Origin: Flavobacteriales bacterium
Lineage (GTDB): Bacteria > Bacteroidota > Bacteroidia > Flavobacteriales_D > Parvicellaceae
Reading direction: 5' to 3'
DNA: 64,000 nt
NCBI GenBank assembly: GCA_020631555.1
Contig: JAHDGY010000004.1
Span: 1 to 64,000 of the forward strand
Both the position numbers and the translations under genes were made by a program. Below the pieces are notes generated by a model, which saw only the letters and a list, made by a program, of their open reading frames with translations, was not told the DNA's origin and did not search any database. Every line of letters starts with the position of its first letter. The first letter of the stretch is position 1. Shown piece after piece: positions 17,722 through 25,548 of the stretch.

Positions 17722-18294
17722 CTAATGATAAAACGGAGCGATCATAAAGTAAACAATTACCCCACTAACTGCAACAAATAACCACACAGGAAAAGTAATC
17801 TTCGCCAACTTTCTATGCTTATCAAACTTGTTAAACCTGGCTAAAAGATAAGTGTTCAAGACGAGTGGAATTACGATTATTGACAAAGCGATATGGCTAA
17901 TCAACAAAGTCAGATAAACCATTCGGAGGACTCCTGCTTCCATAATTTCAGAAGTAGTCATTACCCCGTCATGATTCAAATCACCATAACGAGTTTCACC
18001 AGACGTTGCATGATTGGCTATGTACATTAACAGAAAGAGAACCGACAAGCTAATTGCAAACTTCATTAACCACTCATGAGACTCTCTATTTCCTTTACGA
18101 ATTTGGAACACAGCCAATACCAACACTACCACTGTCGCACCATTAATACCGGCGTAGATGGGGGGCAAAAAGCTTAAATCCACTCCTTCAATTTCAACTT
18201 CAAACAATGCAGCAACCGCCAAAGGAATTGCGATAGACAAAACCCATGAGAGAATCTTCAAGTTTTTTTCGGTCCAACTAACCTGCTTTTTCAT
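17722..18294 (-). CDS. DUF420 domain membrane protein
   Basis: A 190-residue polytopic membrane protein with about five hydrophobic segments, matching the DUF420 family found beside cytochrome oxidase assembly genes. Conserved histidines lie within or next to the helices (ANHATSG, LLISHIALS, and FYH at the end), which has led to suggestions of heme or copper handling in the family; that role is unproven. The loop DLNHDGVMTTSEI resembles an EF-hand-like acidic loop. I chose the ATG at 18294 (MKKQVSW); it overlaps the upstream SCO gene by 17 bases. Confidence 0.85.
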   Translation of the reverse strand: MKKQVSWTEKNLKILSWVLSIAIPLAVAALFEVEIEGVDLSFLPPIYAGINGATVVVLVLAVFQIRKGNRESHEWLMKFAISLSVLFLLMYIANHATSGETRYGDLNHDGVMTTSEIMEAGVLRMVYLTLLISHIALSIIVIPLVLNTYLLARFNKFDKHRKLAKITFPVWLFVAVSGVIVYFMIAPFYH

Positions 18295-18910
18295 ACGAAT
18301 CAATTAGTAATTTCAAGTCAACAATTAATTTTTCTACCTCCAAATTTTCCAGACCATCATACTGTCCTCTAATTCTTCCTTCCTTATCTAAAAGAACAAT
18401 CGACGTAGAATGTAAATAACCGCCATCAGCCTGTTCATCCTCAGCAGCATGGAGAAAAAAGCTTTCCTGACCCAATTTGTAAATATTTTCCTTAGAACCA
18501 GTAAACAAACTCCAATTATCCGTGTTTAACTGATATTTACTCGCGTACCAGGCCAATCTACCCACCGAATCCCTTTCCGGATCAACGGTAAAGGACAAAA
18601 TACCGATGTCCTCATTTTGAAACTCCCTTTGAAGTCGTCTAAGCTGAGAAGAAACCTTCGGACACATGACGGGACAATGGGTGAAAAAAAAGTCAACCAA
18701 ACATATTTTACCCTTAAAACGTTCAGATGAAATCAGCTCTCCTTCCTGATTATGAAACTCCCATGGAGCAACCACATGATACAGCGTATCGCCACTACCT
18801 CCTTCAATCACTTCTTTATTTCCCCATATAGGCAATTTCCTATCCTGCCCACAGGCGGCAAGAAAAATCAAGAAAATCCAACCAACATTATTGACTATCT
18901 TTTTTCGCAT
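18278..18910 (-). CDS. SCO family copper chaperone lipoprotein
   Basis: SCO1/SenC-type thioredoxin-fold protein for copper delivery to the CuA site of cytochrome oxidase. The lipobox LAAC (Cys20) places it on a membrane in the periplasm. The copper ligands are complete: Cys79 and Cys83 in THCPVMCP, and His167 in GGYLHSTS. Neighbouring motifs FTVDPERD and LLDKEGRIRGQYDG are typical. The 210-residue length is usual. Its start overlaps the end of the second SCO-like gene by 23 bases, and its own end overlaps DUF420. The two SCO proteins in a row differ in their ligand sets. Confidence 0.93.
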   Translation of the reverse strand: MRKKIVNNVGWIFLIFLAACGQDRKLPIWGNKEVIEGGSGDTLYHVVAPWEFHNQEGELISSERFKGKICLVDFFFTHCPVMCPKVSSQLRRLQREFQNEDIGILSFTVDPERDSVGRLAWYASKYQLNTDNWSLFTGSKENIYKLGQESFFLHAAEDEQADGGYLHSTSIVLLDKEGRIRGQYDGLENLEVEKLIVDLKLLIDSYEKAG

Positions 18911-19583
18911 CCTTCCACTCTTTACTAAGAACCCACAGATCTTCTTTTATTCTTTTGAACTCTGGCGACTTATTTCCGTGATAAATCCCTCTGATGTAGC
19001 CCCTCCAATCAATTAACAAAAGTAACTCCTCATATGTTCGATTAGCAAAATCAGAATTACCTACATCTTGTTGAAATGGATTTCTACCATCCTCTAATGC
19101 AACATCGAAAAAAATATCAGGTTCACCTTTAACAAACCACCATCTGCTTCTATCTACATCTAATTCAGCTAACATATCTTCAAATGAAATATTATGCCCA
19201 TTATCCTCCATCAAACTAATGAACAACACGTTATCAAGATGATCATTACCCAAGACCTCCTCAAATACGAATTTCTTCAATTGAGGAAGCAAAATAGGAC
19301 ATCTATAAGGACATGTATTGTAAAGCGTACTAACCAACAACACTTTACCCTTAAAATTCTGATCAGGAATTATAGAACCATCTAAAAGACGTAATCCTGA
19401 TGTGGAGATCCTTTTGTAAACCGTGTCCTTATTCCCAACACTCAGACTCTTTTCAATACCAAAATAATGAAGTTGCCTACGCTGTGGCTCTCCCAGTGCA
19501 AACAAATACACTAATGAAAACGGAACTAATAGAACAACAACCAGCAGCCCTATTCTCTTGTAAAGTGGCCTACTAGGACGCAT
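18888..19583 (-). CDS. SCO-like protein lacking the copper-ligand histidine
   Basis: A thioredoxin-fold SCO relative anchored by one N-terminal membrane helix (residues 11-29). The CxxxC motif is intact (Cys91 and Cys95 in NTCPYRCP). The position of the third copper ligand, His in true SCO proteins, aligns with Tyr184 in NRTYEELLLLID. That loss suggests a thiol-redox or structural role instead of simple copper delivery, although another ligand could substitute. It lies 6 bases after the subunit IV gene and overlaps the complete SCO gene, so both are made together. Confidence 0.8.
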   Translation of the reverse strand: MRPSRPLYKRIGLLVVVLLVPFSLVYLFALGEPQRRQLHYFGIEKSLSVGNKDTVYKRISTSGLRLLDGSIIPDQNFKGKVLLVSTLYNTCPYRCPILLPQLKKFVFEEVLGNDHLDNVLFISLMEDNGHNISFEDMLAELDVDRSRWWFVKGEPDIFFDVALEDGRNPFQQDVGNSDFANRTYEELLLLIDWRGYIRGIYHGNKSPEFKRIKEDLWVLSKEWKDAKKDSQ

Positions 19584-19589
19584 GGAAAT

Positions 19590-19979
19590 TTAGAATAACT
19601 GAAGTCCTCCTTGATAAGATCCTTCGGTAAGTACAATAAAAATGAGATAACAAATGAATGCGATGTAAGGAGCAAGAATCATCCATTTAAAATTACGCCT
19701 TTCGTCCCCGAGGTGCATAAAAATCAAAACAATATACCCAGCTTTAACAAGCGTCAACACTATGTAGAACAACTTAATCATCAACCAAGCGGCAGATTCG
19801 CCACCACCTTCTAAGGCAGTTTTAGGCCACATCACTCCGACCAACACCTCTACAATTGTTATAATACTTAGAAGCAAAGTCACAAACCAAATCTTCTTAC
19901 GAATTACCTTTCCGTGTTCTTCGTCATGATTTGCCGCAACTGCGTACGAATCGTTTATATAAAGATCGTCTCTCTCCAT
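19590..19979 (-). CDS. cytochrome c oxidase subunit IV family protein
   Basis: A small (129-residue) membrane protein with three hydrophobic segments, matching the prokaryotic cytochrome c oxidase subunit IV / CyoD-like family that stabilises heme-copper oxidases. The middle helix contains LVKAGYIVLIFMHL, with the HLGDE turn typical of the family. It sits 19 bases after a subunit III gene and 6 bases before an SCO-like gene, inside the oxidase operon. Catalytic subunits I and II are not in this window. Confidence 0.85.
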   Translation of the reverse strand: MERDDLYINDSYAVAANHDEEHGKVIRKKIWFVTLLLSIITIVEVLVGVMWPKTALEGGGESAAWLMIKLFYIVLTLVKAGYIVLIFMHLGDERRNFKWMILAPYIAFICYLIFIVLTEGSYQGGLQLF

Positions 19980-19998
19980 TTTAAAGCCTAATTTTCAA

Positions 19999-20856
19999 TT
20001 ACAGTAGATAGAAGAATGTAAATACAAAGACCCAAACAAGGTCAACAAAGTGCCAATAAAGCCCAACTTTCTCAACCATCTCAAAATGTCCCCTCTTATC
20101 GTAAGCCCCCCTTACCACTTGTAACAGAACGATAAGGTTAATAATTACACCTGAAAATACGTGAAACCCATGAAAACCAGTAATAAAGAAGAAATAGTTT
20201 GCGTATTGCACCGGGCCATATTCATTTTCTGTAAGATTAGCTCCGTTGATAACCTCATCATCTGCGATTTTACTACGAACTAATGCATCAGCTTCCGCTC
20301 CTTCGACTAGCACACCTGATGCAGTACTCATATAACCGTATTTTATCGGAGCGCCATGATCGTCAGCCTCGGTAACTTGAATAGTCGCCATCTCTCCTCC
20401 ATGTCCAGTAAGTCCGTCGCTAATTTCAAATGCTCCATGATGCGAACCATGAATAAAGTGAGACCACTCCCATGCCTGAGAACCAACGAAAATAGCCCCT
20501 CCAATTACAGTTGCAAACAACCACTTAATAACACCTGATTTATCCAATCTATGCCCTGCTTCTACAGCTAATACCATAGTTACAGATGATACGATCAAAA
20601 TAAAGGTCATTAATGCCACATACATTAGAGGGTAATCACCATTTAGCAATGGAAAGGCCCGGAATATCTGTTCAGCGACTGGCCAACTTGGGGCCTGGTG
20701 CCTAGCAAATCCATAAGCGGTAAGCAAACCTCCGAATGTTAATGCATCCGAAACCAAGAAGTACCACATCATTTGTTTACCATAGGTCAGGCTGAATGGA
20801 GACCGATTACCTCCCCACAAAGTTGCTTTATCTACCTGTTCTGAATGTGCTGCCAT
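19999..20856 (-). CDS. cytochrome c oxidase subunit III (second copy)
   Basis: Heme-copper oxidase subunit III-like membrane protein; conserved signatures include FITGFHGFHVFSGVIIN and the C-terminal VEKVGLYWHFVDLVWVFVFTFFYLL. A stretch at residues 136-215 between two helices is an insertion not expected in the compact form of this subunit. It starts with a His-rich patch (HFIHGSHHGAFE) and is acidic and probably periplasmic. The gene is 24 bases after another subunit III gene; paired subunit III genes are normal in this phylum. The ATG at 20856 is unambiguous. Confidence 0.9.
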   Translation of the reverse strand: MAAHSEQVDKATLWGGNRSPFSLTYGKQMMWYFLVSDALTFGGLLTAYGFARHQAPSWPVAEQIFRAFPLLNGDYPLMYVALMTFILIVSSVTMVLAVEAGHRLDKSGVIKWLFATVIGGAIFVGSQAWEWSHFIHGSHHGAFEISDGLTGHGGEMATIQVTEADDHGAPIKYGYMSTASGVLVEGAEADALVRSKIADDEVINGANLTENEYGPVQYANYFFFITGFHGFHVFSGVIINLIVLLQVVRGAYDKRGHFEMVEKVGLYWHFVDLVWVFVFTFFYLL

Positions 20857-20880
20857 TATTCCGTTTTTGAATGTGCAAGT

Positions 20881-21939
20881 TTAATGAATATATTCTAAAA
20901 ACAAGAACAAAAACAGCCACAAACAACCCAAAAAATGCCAGAAAAAACCGGCATACTGAATACTTCTGAAATTCTGACTTCCAACCTTTTTTCTCATCAC
21001 TTTTGCCATTACAACTCCCAAGATGATTAACCCTAATACGATATGTAAAAAGTGCATACAAGCAATCACAAACAAAAATTGTCCTGTCTTATTTGGAGCT
21101 TCCAATAAGTCAAGTTCTTGCTTTGCACTAATCGGAGCCCCATCAATATAAAAAGTCCTATCCACCCGTTTTACTGGCTGAAAATCAAACAACAACTTAT
21201 AGTCCTTCCCGTACTCACCTTTCAAAAACAAATCACCATAGCCGTTTTTTAGCGAAAACGCCCAATAGAATAATTTGCCTCGGTCCGTATTGGATAAAGC
21301 AGAGTCGCCGAGCAACCAAGTTCCATCGGAAGCTTGCGAAAGAAAATTACCAGTTTGCTTGTGCAAAATTCTAAATGTATTACCTGGAATCTGCTCTAGC
21401 TTTAAAGATTGGGCATTCATTGAATAGTTAGCAAGAGGGTCGATAAATGAGGTTAAAGCGGAAAGTTCATTTTCCTCCAATGTCTTGCCAGCACATGAAT
21501 AACTGTCTCCATCAAACGTTATTTCAGAACCATTTAAATAGGCAGAATAATCCGTACCATATGCTCCCTGTGCATTGGAAATCCCTCCTACAAAGTAAAT
21601 TCCGCTAGCGTTCAATTGTTTCCAAGCGGTCCATTGGCTTGCCCCAAAAGCGCAACCCAATAAAATTGTAATGAGAACAAACATCTTTGCACTCTGCACT
21701 TTATCTTGTTTTGCTGCTTTCAACGCCAAATAAATAGTTCCACTACTAGCGACCAAAATCAATGTGCTCCACCAAAATGCATTGGGCATAGCAAAATCTA
21801 CCCAGAATTTGTCCATCATCGATACGACATACGCCGATATGAATCCGGAAAAAAGCATGCATGATGTTAAGATGAATAATATTACCAGATGGCGGTAATT
21901 ATTTCCTTTCTGATCGGGGGTAAAGTGATCCTCACTCAC
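20881..21939 (-). CDS. cytochrome c oxidase subunit III-like protein with large loop insertion
   Basis: Membrane protein of the subunit III superfamily. N-terminal helices lie at about residues 18-40, 55-73 and 84-106, and C-terminal helices at about 287-312 and 325-350, with signatures ACMHFLHIVLG and GFFWHFLGCLWLFLFLF. Residues ~128-283 form a large soluble insertion on the outer face, so the protein is 352 residues where about 200 is common. No homologue of the insertion was recognised. The start is GTG at 21939; the preceding codon is a stop and no ATG lies nearby. It begins 10 bases after the heme O synthase gene. Confidence 0.85.
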   Translation of the reverse strand: MSEDHFTPDQKGNNYRHLVILFILTSCMLFSGFISAYVVSMMDKFWVDFAMPNAFWWSTLILVASSGTIYLALKAAKQDKVQSAKMFVLITILLGCAFGASQWTAWKQLNASGIYFVGGISNAQGAYGTDYSAYLNGSEITFDGDSYSCAGKTLEENELSALTSFIDPLANYSMNAQSLKLEQIPGNTFRILHKQTGNFLSQASDGTWLLGDSALSNTDRGKLFYWAFSLKNGYGDLFLKGEYGKDYKLLFDFQPVKRVDRTFYIDGAPISAKQELDLLEAPNKTGQFLFVIACMHFLHIVLGLIILGVVMAKVMRKKVGSQNFRSIQYAGFFWHFLGCLWLFLFLFLEYIH

Positions 21940-21949
21940 TTAGTAGGTT

Positions 21950-22870
21950 TTAGAGTTTATCCAATAAATAAATGATCAACACCACTGGCAAATAAGCAAA
22001 CGAACTAAACATCAACCTATTTGCATGTTTGTCATCCAAAGTTTTATAAAGTCGATAGGCCGGAATAAGAAGCATCAACCCACAAATAGATACCAGAATT
22101 GCAGAAACAATTCCAGTCATCTGAAATGTCCAAGGAATGATTCCAACGGGAATCATAAATATAGTAAACCAAAATATCTGAAACGCACTCTTTTTATCGC
22201 GTCCACCAAGCGACGGTAACAATGCGTATCCGCCTTTTTGATAGTCATCATGAAGCCTCCAAGCTAAAGACCAAAAATGTGGAAATTGCCAGAAAAACTG
22301 TACTGCAAACAAGGCCCCTGCTTCTGGACCAAATGCATTTGTAGCAGCCACGTATCCCAACATTGGAGGAAAACTACCCGGAAATGCGCCAACAAAAACG
22401 GCAAGTGGAGTTTTACCTTTCAAAGGTGTGTACAATACCACATACATAAACAAGGACAACAAGCCAAGTACCGAACTCAAAAAATTGATTTGCCATAGCA
22501 TGAACAATCCTAAGATGCCGACAAAAACCGAAACAATAATTCCTTCTGCAACGGTCATTCTACCCGTAGCAATGGGCCTATTTTTTGTTCGATCCATTTG
22601 CGAATCCACTTCGCGTTCAATTACTTGATTAAGTCCATTTGATGAAGCTGTTACCAGAAAACCTCCAAGAACCAGCCAAACAATTTGCATAATTTCGACT
22701 CTTCCCGGTGCTATTAGATAACCCAAAACTGCTGAAAACACTACCAAAGATGAAAGTCGCAACTTGGACAAGGCGACATAATCCGCAATCTTACCAGACA
22801 ATGTTGATTTCTTTATTTCCGTCCCTTCGGTTATCAAGTAACTTAAATTGTGGAGCGCAAAGATAACCAA
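21950..22870 (-). CDS. ctaB: heme O synthase (protoheme IX farnesyltransferase)
   Basis: Polyprenyltransferase that adds a farnesyl group to heme B for heme-copper oxidases. It has the UbiA-family Asp-rich motif NQVIEREVDSQMDRTKNRP and the second motif WRLHDDYQKGGYALLP, with about eight membrane helices. No ATG precedes the conserved region, so the start is an alternative codon: TTG at 22870 or TTG at 22837. The second would trim 11 non-conserved residues. It is the first gene of the oxidase assembly operon. A CRP/FNR-like palindrome lies 77-90 bases upstream. Confidence 0.93.
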   Translation of the reverse strand: MVIFALHNLSYLITEGTEIKKSTLSGKIADYVALSKLRLSSLVVFSAVLGYLIAPGRVEIMQIVWLVLGGFLVTASSNGLNQVIEREVDSQMDRTKNRPIATGRMTVAEGIIVSVFVGILGLFMLWQINFLSSVLGLLSLFMYVVLYTPLKGKTPLAVFVGAFPGSFPPMLGYVAATNAFGPEAGALFAVQFFWQFPHFWSLAWRLHDDYQKGGYALLPSLGGRDKKSAFQIFWFTIFMIPVGIIPWTFQMTGIVSAILVSICGLMLLIPAYRLYKTLDDKHANRLMFSSFAYLPVVLIIYLLDKL

Positions 22871-22946
22871 TTGTTCGAGGACTTAAACTCGATTCGATAT
22901 TTGACTTTCTGAATCTCGACAAAATCCCCCCTCCAAGTTCTACAAC

Positions 22947-22960
22947 GTGATCTGGATCAC
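22947..22960. promoter_or_regulatory. CRP/FNR-like palindrome upstream of the oxidase operon
   Basis: GTGATCTGGATCAC has perfect GTGAT/ATCAC arms around four bases. This fits both the CRP core (GTGA-N6-TCAC) and the FNR layout (TTGAT-N4-ATCAA) with one change per arm. It lies 77-90 bases before ctaB, where a transcription factor could control expression of the respiratory cluster. It is also just past the stop of the remB-like gene, so a weak hairpin there is the alternative; no T-run follows on the minus strand. Confidence 0.4.
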
Positions 22961-22961
22961 C

Positions 22962-24467
22962 TCAAAAATCCAAGTATTGATTGCTAAAATTAGTCCGAAC
23001 TCCAATTTGAAATAGGTGTAACGTGCTTGGCGATTGACTCTCGGAATGCCTGAACGTGTAATTTACAGACAACGAAAGATTAAACTCCTTAACTAATAAA
23101 TAATCAACCTGAACCCTGTTGAAATACACCGTGCGCTTTCGCCCTTGTGCAATTGTATTTCCATAATCGTTCACTCTGTTCGCATAAGAAGCGAATATAT
23201 TTCCTCCGTAATTCAGCCCATTTTGATCTTCGCCAAATGCGCTAACGTTTAGCTGTTCTGAGAATCGCCATCGACCACGCTCATAAAACACTTGATTCAC
23301 CCACTCCCAAAAATTAGCTCCAATAGGATGGGCCAGAGGCTGATTTTGATGTCCATAATTTTGAATAGACGTTCCATGTGAATAGGTAAACGGACGAACA
23401 AAATTAAACTCGGTCCGAACCCTGAACCCATCGATCCCAATGGGATCAACCAATTTAATTCCTGTTTGAACACCATATTTATTGGCCCACCAACCACTTC
23501 GTGCCCGAATTTCTTTCAATAAGAATTCATCCAATATAAATTGACCATACCAAACCATCCCTTCCCATGGCGCTACCTTTACATTCAACCCCATAATTGC
23601 ATTGTCCGCAGAACCTTGAAGATATTCTACCGGCCGATAGAAAATAACTGGATTAATATAATTCCATTCCACCCCACGATTAAGCAGTGTATCTCTAGCC
23701 TGCCAAATGATTGACTCAAAAAAGCCAAGACTTACGTACTTACCAACATTGCAACTTAGGTAATGAGACGCCGTGTACTTATCTCGCTCCACTCTACTTC
23801 CATAAACGCTCTGTTGTTGGGTATAAAGGTTCATGTACTTGAACCTCCAAATTTTAGTGGTGATTAGTGCATATGGATTTGGTGCTCCATTATCAGAACG
23901 GAGCAACGAACGGTAGCCATCTCCGATAAAGTGCTTTCCCTGTCCTATTTGAAAATTAAAAATGCGATTTGGTGAATACGATAGGTTTCCTTCCCAAACC
24001 AGCGCACCCTTTCCTACATTTGACAGTCCAAAACCTGGAATAACATTAAAGGATTTTCGCCAATCGATTAGGTAATCGGGCGGGGTAAATCGCGCCCAAC
24101 TTCCTTGTAAAAACAAACTTATTTTATCCGAAACTTCCCCCAGAATTCCAACTCCCACAACTCCATTAAAATAATATTGTGAGGAATCTGAACCAATCCC
24201 GGTCATCATATCGGCTATTGGCCGAATTCGTAGCCCAGAGGAGCTACTGCTAGAATACAATGTCTTTCCTCCAAGGATGTCCACTTTACTACGCTGACCT
24301 TGTTCCAGCAAATCGGATGCACGGTACGGTTTAAAACTTGTGTGTGCTCCAAATCCCGAATCGGGATCAACAAAATTTAAATGATGGTTGAGAGGCATAA
24401 GCCAGGTTTGTGCTAATGCTGAATTAACACATAAAATAAGACTCAAAATAATCCTCGTGCTAGCCAA
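22962..24467 (-). CDS. RemB-like / capsule assembly Wzi family outer membrane protein (copy 1)
   Basis: A predicted 501-residue outer membrane beta-barrel, similar to the gliding protein RemB of flavobacteria and more distantly to the capsule-assembly protein Wzi. The N-terminal MASTRIILSLILCVNSALAQ is a signal peptide. The family motif GQGKHFIGDGYRSLLRSD lies in the middle, and many alternating beta-strand patterns follow up to the terminal SNQYLDF. The start is TTG at 24467, because a stop lies two codons upstream and no ATG fits. It overlaps the WecA-type gene by 8 bases. A second copy lies just beyond that gene. A role in motility or in surface glycan handling is inferred from family and context. 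Confidence 0.78.
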   Translation of the reverse strand: MASTRIILSLILCVNSALAQTWLMPLNHHLNFVDPDSGFGAHTSFKPYRASDLLEQGQRSKVDILGGKTLYSSSSSSGLRIRPIADMMTGIGSDSSQYYFNGVVGVGILGEVSDKISLFLQGSWARFTPPDYLIDWRKSFNVIPGFGLSNVGKGALVWEGNLSYSPNRIFNFQIGQGKHFIGDGYRSLLRSDNGAPNPYALITTKIWRFKYMNLYTQQQSVYGSRVERDKYTASHYLSCNVGKYVSLGFFESIIWQARDTLLNRGVEWNYINPVIFYRPVEYLQGSADNAIMGLNVKVAPWEGMVWYGQFILDEFLLKEIRARSGWWANKYGVQTGIKLVDPIGIDGFRVRTEFNFVRPFTYSHGTSIQNYGHQNQPLAHPIGANFWEWVNQVFYERGRWRFSEQLNVSAFGEDQNGLNYGGNIFASYANRVNDYGNTIAQGRKRTVYFNRVQVDYLLVKEFNLSLSVNYTFRHSESQSPSTLHLFQIGVRTNFSNQYLDF

Positions 24468-25545
24468 TTTTCATGCGTTTCTTCATGAAAAATAGTGCCA
24501 TAACCGGCACCCAAGCAACAGCAAATCCAATTAGAAATGAACAAGTTGGATCAGGATGGCTAAGCACGATCGTTCCAACTACCACATAAATCGAGTAGGA
24601 ATAAATTATGGTCACAGTTTTGACGTCACCTAAACCTAGGCTTCCCAAATTATGGTGGAGATGATTTCTATCTGCCGAGAATGGCGAGACACCCCTGAAA
24701 GCACGATAAGTAAATACTCTAAATGTGTCCAACAATGGGTACGCCAACACGGCCATGGCAAAAACGGCCGAGTGTACTTTGGACAAATAATCTGGCAAAC
24801 CATCCCTTGGCTCATTAATCGCGGAAATTGCTAAAACTGAGAGTATTGCCCCTGTTACCAAAGAACCAGAATCGCCCATAAAAATTTTAGCAGGTGAGAA
24901 GTTGAACACCAAAAATGCGGCAAGCGCACCTGCAAGTACAAAGGACAACATAGCCAATGGTACGTTGCCAGTCAAAACAAACCAAACACCGAAAATAAAG
25001 CAAGCGATAAATCCAAAACCACCAGCCAATCCGTCCACACCATCAATCAAGTTATAGGCATTCACAATCACTATGTACGCAAACACAGATAACATCGCAC
25101 TTTGCCATTCGTCTAATTCATAAACGCCAAAAATTCCTTCCATACTGTGAATCTTGATTTCAGCCATCATCACCAATATGAAGGCTACCATCATGTGGGC
25201 AATGAGTTTTTTTATGGAAGCTGTACCGAAAATATCATCTTTTACCCCAATAAAAAAGAGCAAAATCAGACTAGCTACTAAAAACTTAAAATTGGAAAAA
25301 GACTTAGGAATATGCAGATAATCATCCGGATACCATAGCGCGTATGAAAACAACACGGCCCCAAAAATGATTACTCCTCCGAGCGTCGGAATACTGCGTC
25401 GGTGCTTTTTACGTTTTTCAATTGGCTCATCTACAAGATGTTTAATCTTGGCCACTTTAATTAGCGAAGGAGTGGCCAATAAAACCACAAAAAATGCGGT
25501 GGTAAAACCAAAAACTATAAGCTTAATACCTAATTCGTCTAGCAT
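24460..25545 (-). CDS. WecA/MraY-like undecaprenyl-phosphate sugar-1-phosphate transferase
   Basis: Polytopic membrane enzyme of the PNPT family that moves a sugar-1-phosphate (usually GlcNAc-1-P) from UDP-sugar to undecaprenyl phosphate, starting synthesis of a surface glycan. Family motifs are present: the DE-rich VDEPIEKRKKH near residue 38, NAYNLIDGVDGLAGG, FMGDSGSLVTG, and DRNHLHHNL with the HxxH-type histidines. About ten membrane helices are visible over 361 residues. Genomic context with gmd and fcl favours a polysaccharide initiator over peptidoglycan MraY. It lies 3 bases after one RemB-like gene and overlaps the other. Confidence 0.9.
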   Translation of the reverse strand: MLDELGIKLIVFGFTTAFFVVLLATPSLIKVAKIKHLVDEPIEKRKKHRRSIPTLGGVIIFGAVLFSYALWYPDDYLHIPKSFSNFKFLVASLILLFFIGVKDDIFGTASIKKLIAHMMVAFILVMMAEIKIHSMEGIFGVYELDEWQSAMLSVFAYIVIVNAYNLIDGVDGLAGGFGFIACFIFGVWFVLTGNVPLAMLSFVLAGALAAFLVFNFSPAKIFMGDSGSLVTGAILSVLAISAINEPRDGLPDYLSKVHSAVFAMAVLAYPLLDTFRVFTYRAFRGVSPFSADRNHLHHNLGSLGLGDVKTVTIIYSYSIYVVVGTIVLSHPDPTCSFLIGFAVAWVPVMALFFMKKRMKIG

Positions 25546-25548
25546 TTC

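Noticed and set aside
20828-21061. 77-residue minus-strand ORF across the junction of the two subunit III genes
   Set aside because: It is out of frame with, and overlaps, two well-supported genes.
24460-25545. Peptidoglycan MraY
   Set aside because: The polysaccharide context (gmd, fcl, GT2) fits a WecA-type enzyme better, and the family motifs are shared.
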